NCBI GenBank assembly: GCA_964492245.1
Contig: CAZBJJ010000002.1
Span: forward strand, 1-64,000
Direction: 5' to 3'
Source: CAZBJJ01 sp964492245
GTDB lineage: Bacteria; Spirochaetota; Spirochaetia; Treponematales; Breznakiellaceae
Length of the DNA: 64,000 nt
In this document: positions 41,181 through 50,165 of the stretch, piece after piece
How the letters are laid out: each line of letters starts with the position of its first letter
How positions within the stretch are numbered: position 1 is the first letter of the stretch
Notes under the pieces: generated by a model
Databases searched by the model: none
What the model saw: only the letters and a program-made list of their open reading frames with translations
What the model was told of the DNA's origin: nothing
Translations under genes and position numbers: made by a program

Positions 41181-42800
41181 ATGATGACAGAAAAAGAACA
41201 ACAGGAACAACACAAAAAACTAGGCGATGCGCTGTGGAATATTGCCAATGATTTGCGCGGGGCGATGAATGCCGATGACTTTCGCGACTATATGCTATCG
41301 TTTTTGTTTTTGCGGTATTTGTCGTTTAATTATGAAGCAGTGGCAAAAAAAGAGTTGGGGAAGGATTATCCGCAAAAGAATGGGCATCAGACGGAGCTGG
41401 AGCGGTGGTATGCAGAAAATGAAGGGGATGTTGAGGAGTTTGAAAAGCAAATGCGTCGGAAGGTGCATTATGTTATCAAGCCAGAGTATTTGTGGAGTAG
41501 CATTGCGGAGCTAGCACGGACGCAAAATAATGACTTGTTGGAGGTGCTTCAAAGGGGCTTTCGGTTTATTGAGGAGGAGTCTTTTGAAAATACCTTTCAG
41601 GGTTTGTTTTCGGAGATTCATTTAAATTCGGAAAAGTTAGGGAAAACGTCGAGTGAGCGAAATGATAAGCTTTGTAAAATAATTAGCAAGATTGCGGAGG
41701 GTGTTGCCGATTTTTCTAGCGATGTGGATGGCCTGGGGAATGCGTATGAGTATTTGATAGGGCAGTTTGCAGCTGGTTCGGGGAAAAAGGCGGGGGAGTT
41801 TTATACGCCGCAGCAGATTTCGACGATCCTTTCGGAGATTGTGAGTTTGGATAGTCAGGAGCCTAAGTCGGGGAGAAAGGATAAGCTGAATGCGGTTTTG
41901 GATTTTGCCTGTGGTTCTGGTTCTTTGCTTTTGAATGTGAGGAATCGGGTTTTGAAAAATGGCGGGAGCGTGGGGAAGATGTATGGGCAGGAAAAAAATA
42001 TCACGACCTATAACCTTGCGCGGATGAATATGCTTTTGCACGGTATGAAGGATACGGAGTTTGATATTTTTCATGGGGATACTTTGTTGAACCAGTGGGA
42101 TTTGTTGAATGAACGGAATCCGAGTAAAAAAATGGAGTTTGATGCGATTGTGGCGAATCCTCCTTTTAGTTTGCGGTGGGAGCCGAATGATAGTCTTGCC
42201 GAGGATTTTCGTTTTAAGAGTCATGGGCTTGCGCCAAAGTCTGCGGCCGATTTTGCCTTTCTTTTGCATGGCTTTCATTATCTGGCAAGGGAGGGGACGA
42301 TGGCGATTATCTTACCGCATGGGGTGCTGTTTCGTGGTGGAGCCGAGGAGCGGATTCGCACTAAGCTTTTGGTGGATAATCATATAGATACGGTGATAGG
42401 TTTGCCGTCGAATCTTTTTTATTCTACGGGGATTCCGGTTTGTGTTTTGGTTTTGAAAAAATGTAAAAAAGAGGACAATGTGCTGTTTATAAATGCTGCG
42501 GAGCATTTTGTAAAAAATAAACGGCAAAACGCTTTGAGTGAAGCGCATATAGAAAGCATTATCGAGACTTATAAGTACCGCAAAGAGGCTGAGCGATTCT
42601 CTCGTAAGGTGTCGATGGAGGAGATCGAAAAAAATGGCTATAACTTAAATATTTCTCGCTATGTGAGTACGGCCTTGGAAGAGGTGCAGGTGGACTTAAA
42701 AGTGGTGCATAAAAATCTCGCTCTTGTAGAGTCGCGGATTGAAGCAGAAACGAAGGCGCACAATGCGTTTTTGAAGGATTTGGGTTTGGAGAGTATTTAG
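41181..42800 (+). CDS. hsdM: Type I restriction-modification methyltransferase M subunit
   Basis: 539 residues from ATG 41181, after AAAGGAT; a reading from 41139 is not family-like. N-terminal helical domain, then GEFYTPQQISTILSEIV, SAM motif I VLDFACGSGSLLLNVRN and the N6-adenine catalytic motif IVANPPFSLRWE, followed by VLFRGGAEERIRTKLL. Methylates adenine to protect host DNA, with HsdS giving specificity. Codon use differs from hsdR (more G/C-ending Leu and Arg codons), so the two may have different histories. The order R-S-M is less common than R-M-S or M-S-R. Confidence 0.95.
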   Translation: MMTEKEQQEQHKKLGDALWNIANDLRGAMNADDFRDYMLSFLFLRYLSFNYEAVAKKELGKDYPQKNGHQTELERWYAENEGDVEEFEKQMRRKVHYVIKPEYLWSSIAELARTQNNDLLEVLQRGFRFIEEESFENTFQGLFSEIHLNSEKLGKTSSERNDKLCKIISKIAEGVADFSSDVDGLGNAYEYLIGQFAAGSGKKAGEFYTPQQISTILSEIVSLDSQEPKSGRKDKLNAVLDFACGSGSLLLNVRNRVLKNGGSVGKMYGQEKNITTYNLARMNMLLHGMKDTEFDIFHGDTLLNQWDLLNERNPSKKMEFDAIVANPPFSLRWEPNDSLAEDFRFKSHGLAPKSAADFAFLLHGFHYLAREGTMAIILPHGVLFRGGAEERIRTKLLVDNHIDTVIGLPSNLFYSTGIPVCVLVLKKCKKEDNVLFINAAEHFVKNKRQNALSEAHIESIIETYKYRKEAERFSRKVSMEEIEKNGYNLNISRYVSTALEEVQVDLKVVHKNLALVESRIEAETKAHNAFLKDLGLESI

Positions 42801-42845
42801 AAGGAGCTAATCCAATAAAAGCAGGTGTGCGTGAGAAATGTGGGC

Positions 42846-42874
42846 TAGTCATGCCGGTTATGGTATGCTATAAG
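42846..42874 (+). promoter_or_regulatory. Cotransporter promoter, abutting the start codon
   Basis: TAGTCA (42846-42851), 17-bp spacer, TATAAG (42869-42874), then 5 nt to ATG 42880. An AAGGA at 42872 is too close to the ATG to act as a good ribosome site. Confidence 0.45.
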
Positions 42875-42879
42875 GACCT

Positions 42880-44538
42880 ATGCAGGGATTTGTTATAATT
42901 TTTCAACTTGTGGGAAGTTTGGGCTTTTTGCTTTACGGCATGAAGCTATTGAGCGACGGCATTCAAAAAAGTGCGAGTGATCAGCTCCATAAATTTTTAA
43001 ATTATATGACGGGAAATCGCCTGTTGGCAGTGGTCACCGGTATTTGTGTTACCGCTATTATACAGTCTTCAGGCGCCACAACCGTCATGGTTGTTTCTTT
43101 TGTCAATGCTGGTCTGCTCAGCCTAAAACAGGCCATTGGCGTAATTTTTGGAGCAAATATCGGAACAACCGTTACCGCGTGGATTGTGTCTCTGGTGGGC
43201 TTTAATTTAAAACTTTCGCTTTTGGCGATTCCCCTTTTTGGTATTGGCTATTTTATCACCTTTTTTAAAAAATTAAGAAAAGAAAATCTAGGCGAGGCCA
43301 TTATGGGTTTTGGACTCTTGTTTTTGGGCCTTGACCTGTTTTCTAATGCAGTCCCTTTAATCTCGGCAGATCAACTAGTGTTTTTACGAAAATTCCAGGA
43401 AGTTGGCACTCTCGGCCTATTAGGTGCTGCTGCGGTAAGCATGCTTACCACTATGCTCCTGCATTCTTCAAGCGCAATGACCGCCATTATATTAACACTG
43501 GCCTTTAAAGGACTTTTAAGCTGGGAGTTTTCTGCAGCCATGGTCTTGGGCAGTAATATCGGATCTACCATCGATGCCGTGTTGGCAGGTCTAGGGGCGA
43601 AGACCAACGCACGCCGCGCAGCCCTTGTACACGTTTTTTTTAATGTCACTGGCTGCGTTTTTGCTTTTATATTCTTTTCGCCTTTTTTGGCCCTTATCGA
43701 ACTATTGGTGCCTGGCCCAGAAGTTACTACGGCCAATATCACCATGCATATTGTGATGCTTCATACGATTTTCAATTTAATCAATACTCTTATCTTTCTG
43801 CCCTTTGTCGATGTAATTGCACGTTTTGCCGAATTTGTTATTAAGCCGAAAAGTGATGAGCCGCTGCCCAAATATAAGCTGGATTTCCCCTCTACTGGGC
43901 TTCGAGAAACCGGTGAGTCTTTTATATATCGGGCAGAGCAGGAAGTTTTGAATATGTCGTTGATAGTTCAAGAAATGTTTTCTTTGTTTTTAAAACAGGT
44001 GAATATGCGTATTAAAAATGAGGATTTTGGCGATTCAGTTGAACGTATTACCGGATTCGAGAATTATGCAGACGAAATGCAGGAGGAGCTATCAGCCTAT
44101 TTAATTAAAACTTCCCGTCTTCCGCTTTCTGATCGCTCAAAGGACAATGTGCGCCAGATGTTAAAAATTGTGGACAATCTAGAGAACATAACAGATGATA
44201 TTTTTAAGGCTTCAATGTTTCTGATGCGCGGTGTTGAAAAAAACATTGACCATTCTGAAGAAGATTTAGAGCTTCTTTATCCATATCTGCAGATAGTAGA
44301 AAACTTCATTGCTTTTATACACCAGAATTTAAACAAGAAGCTTTCTAAGTCCCAGCTGGAAAAAGCGCTCCGAATGGAAGACGAAATTGACGAGTACCGC
44401 AGCAAACTGCGCGATGTGGCGCAAAAAACCTTGGAGGAGGGGGGAAATGTCCGTGCTGCCCTTCTGCATATCGATATTATCCGAACCATAGAAAAAATGG
44501 GCGATCATGCTTATCGGATATCTCTGGCATTAGGCTAA
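42880..44538 (+). CDS. Na+/phosphate cotransporter, NptA/YjbB family
   Basis: 552 residues. The membrane part has the two inverted QSS repeats of the family: GICVTAIIQSSGATTVMVVSFVNAGLL with GVIFGANIGTTVTAW, and MLLHSSSAMTAIILTLAF with MVLGSNIGSTIDAV. After eight or so TM helices the C-terminal 210 residues form a PhoU-like helical domain (VERITGFENYADEMQEELSAYL, LLHIDIIRTIEKMGDHAYRI). Imports phosphate driven by sodium. The gene is bounded on the right by the 44601 inverted-repeat arm. Confidence 0.92.
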   Translation: MQGFVIIFQLVGSLGFLLYGMKLLSDGIQKSASDQLHKFLNYMTGNRLLAVVTGICVTAIIQSSGATTVMVVSFVNAGLLSLKQAIGVIFGANIGTTVTAWIVSLVGFNLKLSLLAIPLFGIGYFITFFKKLRKENLGEAIMGFGLLFLGLDLFSNAVPLISADQLVFLRKFQEVGTLGLLGAAAVSMLTTMLLHSSSAMTAIILTLAFKGLLSWEFSAAMVLGSNIGSTIDAVLAGLGAKTNARRAALVHVFFNVTGCVFAFIFFSPFLALIELLVPGPEVTTANITMHIVMLHTIFNLINTLIFLPFVDVIARFAEFVIKPKSDEPLPKYKLDFPSTGLRETGESFIYRAEQEVLNMSLIVQEMFSLFLKQVNMRIKNEDFGDSVERITGFENYADEMQEELSAYLIKTSRLPLSDRSKDNVRQMLKIVDNLENITDDIFKASMFLMRGVEKNIDHSEEDLELLYPYLQIVENFIAFIHQNLNKKLSKSQLEKALRMEDEIDEYRSKLRDVAQKTLEEGGNVRAALLHIDIIRTIEKMGDHAYRISLALG

Positions 44539-44600
44539 ATAGACGGCACTAGGCCCACATTATTTACTCGGGCTGGTTTGTGGATTTAGCCCCAGAAGGC

Positions 44601-44620
44601 AGGTGAAAGCTTCGGTATAC
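44601..44620 (-). repeat. Right arm of 20-bp inverted repeat
   Basis: Reverse complement is GTATACCGAAGCTTTCACCT, 19 of 20 identical to 36714-36733 and in opposite orientation. Lies in the 129-bp gap between the cotransporter and tyrA. Confidence 0.7.
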
Positions 44621-44630
44621 CACCTAGTAC

Positions 44631-44660
44631 TTGCCCCCAAGTATTTAGGAAGGCTATACT
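44631..44660 (+). promoter_or_regulatory. tyrA promoter, abutting the start codon
   Basis: TTGCCC (44631-44636), 18-bp spacer, TATACT (44655-44660), 7 nt to ATG 44668. A TACTTG/CAAGTA hairpin (44628-44643) covers the -35. Confidence 0.5.
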
Positions 44661-44667
44661 CCTGCGT

Positions 44668-45474
44668 ATGCGCATTGGAGTGTATGGCATGGGCCGCTTT
44701 GGCAGCTTTTGGGCTCAAAGCCTCTCGAAAAAGTTTGAGATATTAGTTGCATCGCGCAACCCAGCATATCAGTTGCCCCTGGGCTGCCAGCGAGCTAGTT
44801 TAGAAGAACTGGGAAGCTGCGATATCGTGTTTTTATGCGTAACCATGCGCGCAACCGAACAGGCAATTAAAATACTCGTGCCCCATTTAAAAAAGGGCAG
44901 CGTTTTAGCCGACACCTGCTCGGTAAAATTGGCCCCCCTGGCCTGGATGCAGAAACATGTGCCCGAAGAATGCGGTATACTGGCCTGCCACCCCATGTTC
45001 GGACCGGAATCGGCAAAGGCCGGCCTGCAGGGCTTGAACATAATGCTGGACCCCGTGCGCATACCCCAGGCGCTTTACCAGGAACTCCTAGCCGGCCTTA
45101 AAAGCCTGGGGCTTCAAACGGTAGAAATGAGCTGCCAAGAACACGACGAAGGGGCAGCCTGGACCCAGGCCCTAACCCACTTTGTCGGGCGCTCGCTCAT
45201 GCGGCTGGGCATGGAAGACTCGCCAATAGCTACGCGCTGGTACCAGGCCCTGCAGTCGGTGGCCCGCCAATGCGTGCGCGATACGCCGGCCCTTTTTACC
45301 GATATGCAGACCTTAAACCCCTATGCGCAAGATATGCGCAAAAAAGTGATGGCCTCCTTCCAGGAGACCATGCGGGAATTGGAACAGGGAAAGGACCCGC
45401 CGGAAATCAGTATTCAAGAACCCTGTGCCGATGTTATTGATGTGGGCGATGAACAGGTGAACAAGAGGAGATAG
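44668..45474 (+). CDS. tyrA: Prephenate/arogenate dehydrogenase
   Basis: 268 residues. NAD-binding Rossmann start MRIGVYGMGRFGSFWAQSL, then CDIVFLCVTMRATEQAI, SVLADTCSVKLAPLAWM, ILACHPMFGPESA and the helical C-terminal domain with LTHFVGRSLMRLGM, all TyrA-like. Oxidative decarboxylation of prephenate (or arogenate) in tyrosine synthesis. Starts without a visible ribosome site, close to its promoter. The bactofilin gene follows 2 bp later. Confidence 0.88.
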   Translation: MRIGVYGMGRFGSFWAQSLSKKFEILVASRNPAYQLPLGCQRASLEELGSCDIVFLCVTMRATEQAIKILVPHLKKGSVLADTCSVKLAPLAWMQKHVPEECGILACHPMFGPESAKAGLQGLNIMLDPVRIPQALYQELLAGLKSLGLQTVEMSCQEHDEGAAWTQALTHFVGRSLMRLGMEDSPIATRWYQALQSVARQCVRDTPALFTDMQTLNPYAQDMRKKVMASFQETMRELEQGKDPPEISIQEPCADVIDVGDEQVNKRR

Positions 45475-45476
45475 AA

Positions 45477-45866
45477 ATGGCAACAAAACCGGAAAAAAAA
45501 CATGAATATATATTGGCAGACATGGAAGAATACGAGTTCGACACCGTATTGGAAGAGGACATCAATTTTTCCGGGTTTTTGGCCTTTAAAAAACCCTTTT
45601 TAATTAAGGGCAGGGTGAGTGGCGAAATTAAGGCAGAAGGGCCCCTGTTAATTGCCGAGTCGGCACATATCGAGGCAAATATAACCTCGCCCCAAATATT
45701 GGTGCGCGGCTATGTCAAAGGCCATTTGGCAGCCGAAGAGCGGGTCGACGTTACAGCTAGTGGCACGGTTATAGGAAACATAACCTCGCCGCAGATATAT
45801 ATGGAAAGCGGGTGCACCTTTAACGGCAATTGCACAATGGCAAAACCCACAGGCTCCCGGTATTGA
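45477..45866 (+). CDS. Bactofilin
   Basis: 129 residues with the right-handed beta-helix repeats of bactofilins: INFSGFLAFKKPFLIKGRVSGEIKAEGPLLIAESAHIEANI, ILVRGYVKGHLAAEERVDV, GNITSPQIYMESGCTFNG. Polymerises without nucleotide into filaments that organise cell shape and wall growth; in spirochaetes bactofilins help set cell helix and motility. Its stop overlaps the next start by 4 nt (TTGA). Confidence 0.93.
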   Translation: MATKPEKKHEYILADMEEYEFDTVLEEDINFSGFLAFKKPFLIKGRVSGEIKAEGPLLIAESAHIEANITSPQILVRGYVKGHLAAEERVDVTASGTVIGNITSPQIYMESGCTFNGNCTMAKPTGSRY

Positions 45867-46498
45867 AATCGTCAAGGCCCCTTTTTTTCCAGATTGTTTT
45901 TCTCGTCATCTTTTTATTATTTTCGGGGACACAATTATTTTCGGCCTCGAAGGCGATGGAACTCTATAAGGCCAGTCGCTATCAGGAAGCGGTAGACCAG
46001 GCCCTACAGGAAATTGCGCAGGATGGAAAAAACGTGGACAACTATGTAGGCCTGCTATGGAGCCTTTTAGAACTAAAACGCTACGATTCGGCGGCCGTAT
46101 ATGCCGCTCGGGCCCGCCTTGTAAACCGGTACGACCCCCGCATTGTGCAGGCCTACGCACAGGCCATGTACCATATCGGGCGCAACGAAGATGCCTTGCG
46201 CCTGTTTCAGGAGTATGTACGGCTGGCCCCCGAGGGCGCCAATATCGATCTAGCCTACTATTATATGGGCGAATTATATTTGCGCTTTGGTCAGTTTCGC
46301 CATGCCGATATTGCGCTGACCATGGCTATTAGGTACCAGCCAGAAAACAGCATGTGGTGGATACGCCTGGGCTATGCCCGCGAGCAGGGCCGCGATAGCA
46401 ATGCGGCAATTAACGCCTACTCTAGGGGCCTAGAACTGAGCCCGCAATCGCAGACGGCCAAGGCAGGTCTTGAGCGCCTGTTGGGAAATTTAAGGTAA
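45863..46498 (+). CDS. Exported or membrane-anchored TPR protein
   Basis: 211 residues from TTG 45863, which overlaps the bactofilin stop and places the hydrophobic signal/TM (PLFFQIVFLVIFLLFSGTQLFSA, about 5-27) at the N-terminus. Then four or five TPR units: AMELYKASRYQEAVDQALQEI, YVGLLWSLLELKRYDSAAVYAA, YAQAMYHIGRNEDALRLFQEY, ELYLRFGQFRHADIALTMAI, RLGYAREQGRDSNAAINAYSRGLEL. Likely a protein-protein adaptor working with the bactofilin at the envelope. Start uncertain. Confidence 0.8.
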   Translation: MKSSRPLFFQIVFLVIFLLFSGTQLFSASKAMELYKASRYQEAVDQALQEIAQDGKNVDNYVGLLWSLLELKRYDSAAVYAARARLVNRYDPRIVQAYAQAMYHIGRNEDALRLFQEYVRLAPEGANIDLAYYYMGELYLRFGQFRHADIALTMAIRYQPENSMWWIRLGYAREQGRDSNAAINAYSRGLELSPQSQTAKAGLERLLGNLR

Positions 46499-46503
46499 GA
46501 TTG

Positions 46504-47949
46504 ATGGGGCACTTGAGCATTGCCGTTCACACCCTGGGCTGCAAATTGAATCAGCTGGAAAGCGAATCGGTCCTAGCTGCCTTTAAGGAGGCCGGCTGGG
46601 ACATTAAAAATTGGGGCCAAGAGGCCGATATATATATTTTAAATACTTGCACCGTTACCAGCATGGCGGAGCAAAAAGCCAGGCGATTAATTCGCAAAAC
46701 CTTAAAAGAGCGGGCCCATGCGGCCGTTCTGGTTACCGGTTGCTATGCCCAGTTAGATAGCAAGGCCATTGCAGCTATTGGCCTAGAGGGCTTTGCCAAT
46801 CGGCTGGTGGTGCTCTCTGGCGATGCAAAGTCGGCGCTGCACAGACTGCCGGCCTTTTTAGAAGAAAATTTATGCACCTCCATCGATCTGCCGGCCCTCC
46901 TGGCTCAGTGGGCTAAATCGCCTACAGAAGATGAACGCTTTAGCTTTGCCCCCTCCATGTTCGAGTACCACAGCCGGGGCTTTTTAAAAATACAGGATGG
47001 CTGCGACAATGTCTGCTCTTTTTGCCGTGTCCGCCTAGCGCGGGGGCCCAGCCAAAGTCTGGGGAGGCAGCAGGTCTTGGAACGCCTTTTGGCCCTCGAG
47101 GCAGCCGGCTACAACGAGGCGGTACTTACCGGCATCAATCTGCATTCCTGGCGCGAAGGCCCATCTCGCCTACCGGAGCTCTTAGCTTTTTTATTGGAAA
47201 ATACCGACCATATCGCCCTGCGCATATCTTCCAGCGAAATTGATGGTTTTAACGAGGCCTATGCCAAGGTGCTAAGCTCGCCCCGCATTCGCCCGCATTT
47301 TCATCTTTCGGTACAGTCCGGCAGCGACAACGTTTTAAAGCGAATGCGCCGTCGCTATACCCGTTCGGCCGTCTACCAGGCGGTTGAGCTTTTACACAGT
47401 GTAAAAGAACGGCCCTTTATTGCCTGCGATATTATTACCGGTTTTCCCGGCGAAAGCGAGGACGATTTTAACCAGACACTCTCGCTTTGCACCGAGCTCA
47501 ATTTTGGATGGATACACGCCTTTCCCTTTTCTCCGCGCCCAGGAACCGAGGCCGCCAGCTTAAATATGCCAGTGCCCGAACGAATAGCCGCGCAGAGGGT
47601 GGCGCAATTGACGACCTTAGCCAGGGAGGGTAAGGCAAGATTTGCCCAATCCGCCTTGGGAAGCTGTTTTGCAGCCATTGTGGAAGAGGCGCCAAGGAGC
47701 CCGCTTCCACAAAGCTCAGTGGCAAGTGGAGAACCGCCGCACAAAAATAGCCGCTATGTCTATGCCCTTAGCGAGCACTATCTGCGTTGCAAGGTAGAGG
47801 TCCCACAGAATCTGCCATTGCCCAAGCAGCGATCGGCTATCTATTGCCAGGCACAGAGCCTTACAGCCAAGCAGGGCAGCGGGCTGCACTCCGATTTAGA
47901 CCTCCTTGCACGCTTGGTAAATAATGAATTATCGGATATCTGCCGATAA
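46504..47949 (+). CDS. mtaB: tRNA (t6A37)-methylthiotransferase MtaB
   Basis: 481 residues. N-terminal UPF0004 domain with cysteines in HTLGCKLNQLESES, LNTCTVTSMAEQKARR and VTGCYAQL; radical-SAM CxxxCxxC in DGCDNVCSFCRVRLARG; then the SSSEIDGF, HLSVQSGSDNVLKRMRRRYTR and ITGFPGESEDDF blocks. It adds a methylthio group to t6A37 of tRNA, using two 4Fe-4S clusters. A TRAM-like tail follows. ATG 46504 chosen over TTG 46501. Confidence 0.95.
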   Translation: MGHLSIAVHTLGCKLNQLESESVLAAFKEAGWDIKNWGQEADIYILNTCTVTSMAEQKARRLIRKTLKERAHAAVLVTGCYAQLDSKAIAAIGLEGFANRLVVLSGDAKSALHRLPAFLEENLCTSIDLPALLAQWAKSPTEDERFSFAPSMFEYHSRGFLKIQDGCDNVCSFCRVRLARGPSQSLGRQQVLERLLALEAAGYNEAVLTGINLHSWREGPSRLPELLAFLLENTDHIALRISSSEIDGFNEAYAKVLSSPRIRPHFHLSVQSGSDNVLKRMRRRYTRSAVYQAVELLHSVKERPFIACDIITGFPGESEDDFNQTLSLCTELNFGWIHAFPFSPRPGTEAASLNMPVPERIAAQRVAQLTTLAREGKARFAQSALGSCFAAIVEEAPRSPLPQSSVASGEPPHKNSRYVYALSEHYLRCKVEVPQNLPLPKQRSAIYCQAQSLTAKQGSGLHSDLDLLARLVNNELSDICR

Positions 47950-48051
47950 TATAGAGATTCTAAAAATATTTTGAAGTATACTTAGAAATAAGGAATTGAT
48001 TTGCCAATTGCCAGCATATAACGGGGTGGCTTTTCCAGAAAGGATGTTGAT

Positions 48052-48750
48052 ATGAAGCGAATTTTACTATTGATAACGATTGTTTTGCTTTTTAGCTCTT
48101 GCCAGGAGCTCTTTACAACCTCTTTAGGAAGCCCCTTGGCCAGAAATAAAAAAGATCTCTATGCAAAGCTCAGCTTAAAAGAGATTAACGATATGAGGAC
48201 AGGGCAGGATCTACCCAAGGATGATGCCCTTGCCGTGCTCCAACGCCTAGAAAATCTGGCAGGCGAAAGCCCTGAGCAGGCTGTCGATTTGGGTCTGGCA
48301 GCCGTAGCCCTTGTAGGCAGCGCACTGGGCTTAGAGGAGCTTTTACCAACGATTTTAGATTCAGATGTCTCCAAAGATGGTGTAATTAATATTGATGGTC
48401 TAGATGAATTGATAAATAAAACAGTAGGCGATATGGACCAGCTATCGACAATTTCCACCGCACTGGTTTCAATTACTCCAGAACACGGCAGCCAGGCCTG
48501 GGATAGCTTTATCGAAGAGGCCGACGAGGTAGACCTCGTCCTGGCCTCCAGCAGTATTTTTTTAGCCACTGCCCAGGCCAGTGGTTCGGTGACTGATTAT
48601 GTGAAAGACTTTGATCCGGCCGACGAAGATATGAGCCCGGCGGAATCGCTTGCCGTGCAAATGCTTGTCGACAAATTTGACGAAGCGCCCGAAAATATCC
48701 TGTCTATTATTTTACGCGACTTTTTACCAGAGGGTTTTGGAGAGACTTAA
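48052..48750 (+). CDS. Predicted lipoprotein, unknown function
   Basis: 232 residues from ATG 48052 after AAAGGATG. Short signal with lipobox LLFSSC (Cys at residue 20). The mature part is acidic and helical with no Cys, e.g. LSLKEINDMRTGQDLPKDDALAVLQRLENLAG. Second lipoprotein in the window paired directly with a barrel-like gene downstream (1-bp gap). No family recognised. Confidence 0.75.
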   Translation: MKRILLLITIVLLFSSCQELFTTSLGSPLARNKKDLYAKLSLKEINDMRTGQDLPKDDALAVLQRLENLAGESPEQAVDLGLAAVALVGSALGLEELLPTILDSDVSKDGVINIDGLDELINKTVGDMDQLSTISTALVSITPEHGSQAWDSFIEEADEVDLVLASSSIFLATAQASGSVTDYVKDFDPADEDMSPAESLAVQMLVDKFDEAPENILSIILRDFLPEGFGET

Positions 48751-48751
48751 T

Positions 48752-49906
48752 ATGAAAATCAATTATAAAATAAAAATACGAAACATATTTCTTTTTCTTT
48801 TATTTGTCCAAGGAGCCAACCTTGTTTTTTCTAAGGACATTGTACCTTTCACCTATAATTCTGTCCGCTCTAAAGGGATGGGGGGCCAGCATTCAGCTTT
48901 AACAGACGATTTTTCTGTTCTCTTTACCAATCCAGCTGGCTTTTCCTCGGTGCCAAACACGTTTTCGGCAGCCGAGATCGATTTTGGCATATATGGACCA
49001 GTTTTCGATTTAATAAATGCGGGTATCGAATTTGCAGAAGATCGGGATATAAAGGTTTTGGGCAAATTATTTGGGCCGACCGGTTTACACACCGGCCTAG
49101 ACCTGGTGGGTCCCTTTGCCATTGGCTGGATGGGCGAGGGCCTGGGTTTTGGTTTTTACAATAGGGCCCATGGCGATATTTCAATGACCAGTTCTAAGGT
49201 CAATGTACAGCTATTTACCGATCTCCTGGCCCTAGGGGGCTATTCCTTTAGATTTCCTATAAAAGAAAAACATTTTTTTGATGCTGGCTTTGTGTTTAAA
49301 GGCTTTTTACGCTACGAAATTCTGGGAGCTAAGGGCCTATTAGACATAAGCCAGGTTTTGGATATCGATTATTTTGATGACCTCCCTTTTCATGCTATTG
49401 TGGGAATTGGGCTCGACCTGGGCCTGACCTATACCTTTATGAATTCCCTTAAAGTTGCCCTAACCTGTGCCGATGTCTACAGCCCAGCTCTGGATTATGA
49501 ATATGCTTCCTTTAACGCCTTTACCGCAGGGCAGTCAGCAAGCTCGCCCCTGTATTGCAGCCTTGCGCCCAAATTAAACCTTGGCCTGGGGTACGAGTTG
49601 AAAAGTCACTGGCTGGAAAAATATATAACCAGCCTCTTGTTTATGGCAGACTACAAAGACATTCTCGATTTATTTAGCCTAGTGCCCCGCCATCCCATTT
49701 TAAACGCCTCCTTCGGCATAGAGCTAGTTATTTTGAACGCTCTTTCGCTGCGCGCTGGCATTCAGGACTGCCTATTGTCCTTGGGCCTGGGAATGGATTT
49801 AACCTTTATGCGCCTGGATGTGGCTATGCGAGGCATTGAGAAGGGCATAGACCCTGGGCAGAATCCGCAGATGGCCGTCGATCTGGCCCTGCTCTTTAGA
49901 TATTGA
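48752..49906 (+). CDS. Putative outer-membrane barrel protein
   Basis: 384 residues. Signal peptide (IFLFLLFVQGANLVFSK), then FTYNSVRSKGMGGQHSALTDDFSVLFTNPAGFSSV, the pattern of FadL/PorV-like and related uncharacterised barrels in which a conserved Gly-Gly/NPAG motif opens the barrel. Many amphipathic Gly-rich strands follow and the end VDLALLFRY carries a terminal aromatic. Mirrors the pair at 1108-4989. Function unknown. Confidence 0.75.
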   Translation: MKINYKIKIRNIFLFLLFVQGANLVFSKDIVPFTYNSVRSKGMGGQHSALTDDFSVLFTNPAGFSSVPNTFSAAEIDFGIYGPVFDLINAGIEFAEDRDIKVLGKLFGPTGLHTGLDLVGPFAIGWMGEGLGFGFYNRAHGDISMTSSKVNVQLFTDLLALGGYSFRFPIKEKHFFDAGFVFKGFLRYEILGAKGLLDISQVLDIDYFDDLPFHAIVGIGLDLGLTYTFMNSLKVALTCADVYSPALDYEYASFNAFTAGQSASSPLYCSLAPKLNLGLGYELKSHWLEKYITSLLFMADYKDILDLFSLVPRHPILNASFGIELVILNALSLRAGIQDCLLSLGLGMDLTFMRLDVAMRGIEKGIDPGQNPQMAVDLALLFRY

Positions 49907-50165
49907 GCCGGTATTTTCCACTTATAGACACTATCTGCAAAAAATGTTAATATTTGCGAAATATTGGACGGTTTTGCACTATCATTATTGATACCTCTGC
50001 CGCCACATTGTGTTTGTCGTGATTTCATCAGTGTTATATGCTATATAATTTGCACACTGATGCCCCCATATCGGGGTTGCTCGCAGTTTGCGCATCTTCC
50101 ATTTGTCGTTTCTGACCGGTAGTACGAAGCGCTAAAGCCGAGGCTCACGCGAAGGAATGACATGT
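49907..50165 (+). promoter_or_regulatory. Leader region of the DEAD-box helicase gene
   Basis: 259 bp with no gene. TATAAT at 50044-50049 is a good -10, though no -35 fits at normal spacing. CATCAGTG/CACTGATG (50027 to 50062 region) and CCCC/GGGG (about 50063-50077) form hairpins around and after it. The resulting leader of about 110 nt is long for this genome, as is common for cold-induced helicases. Confidence 0.4.
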
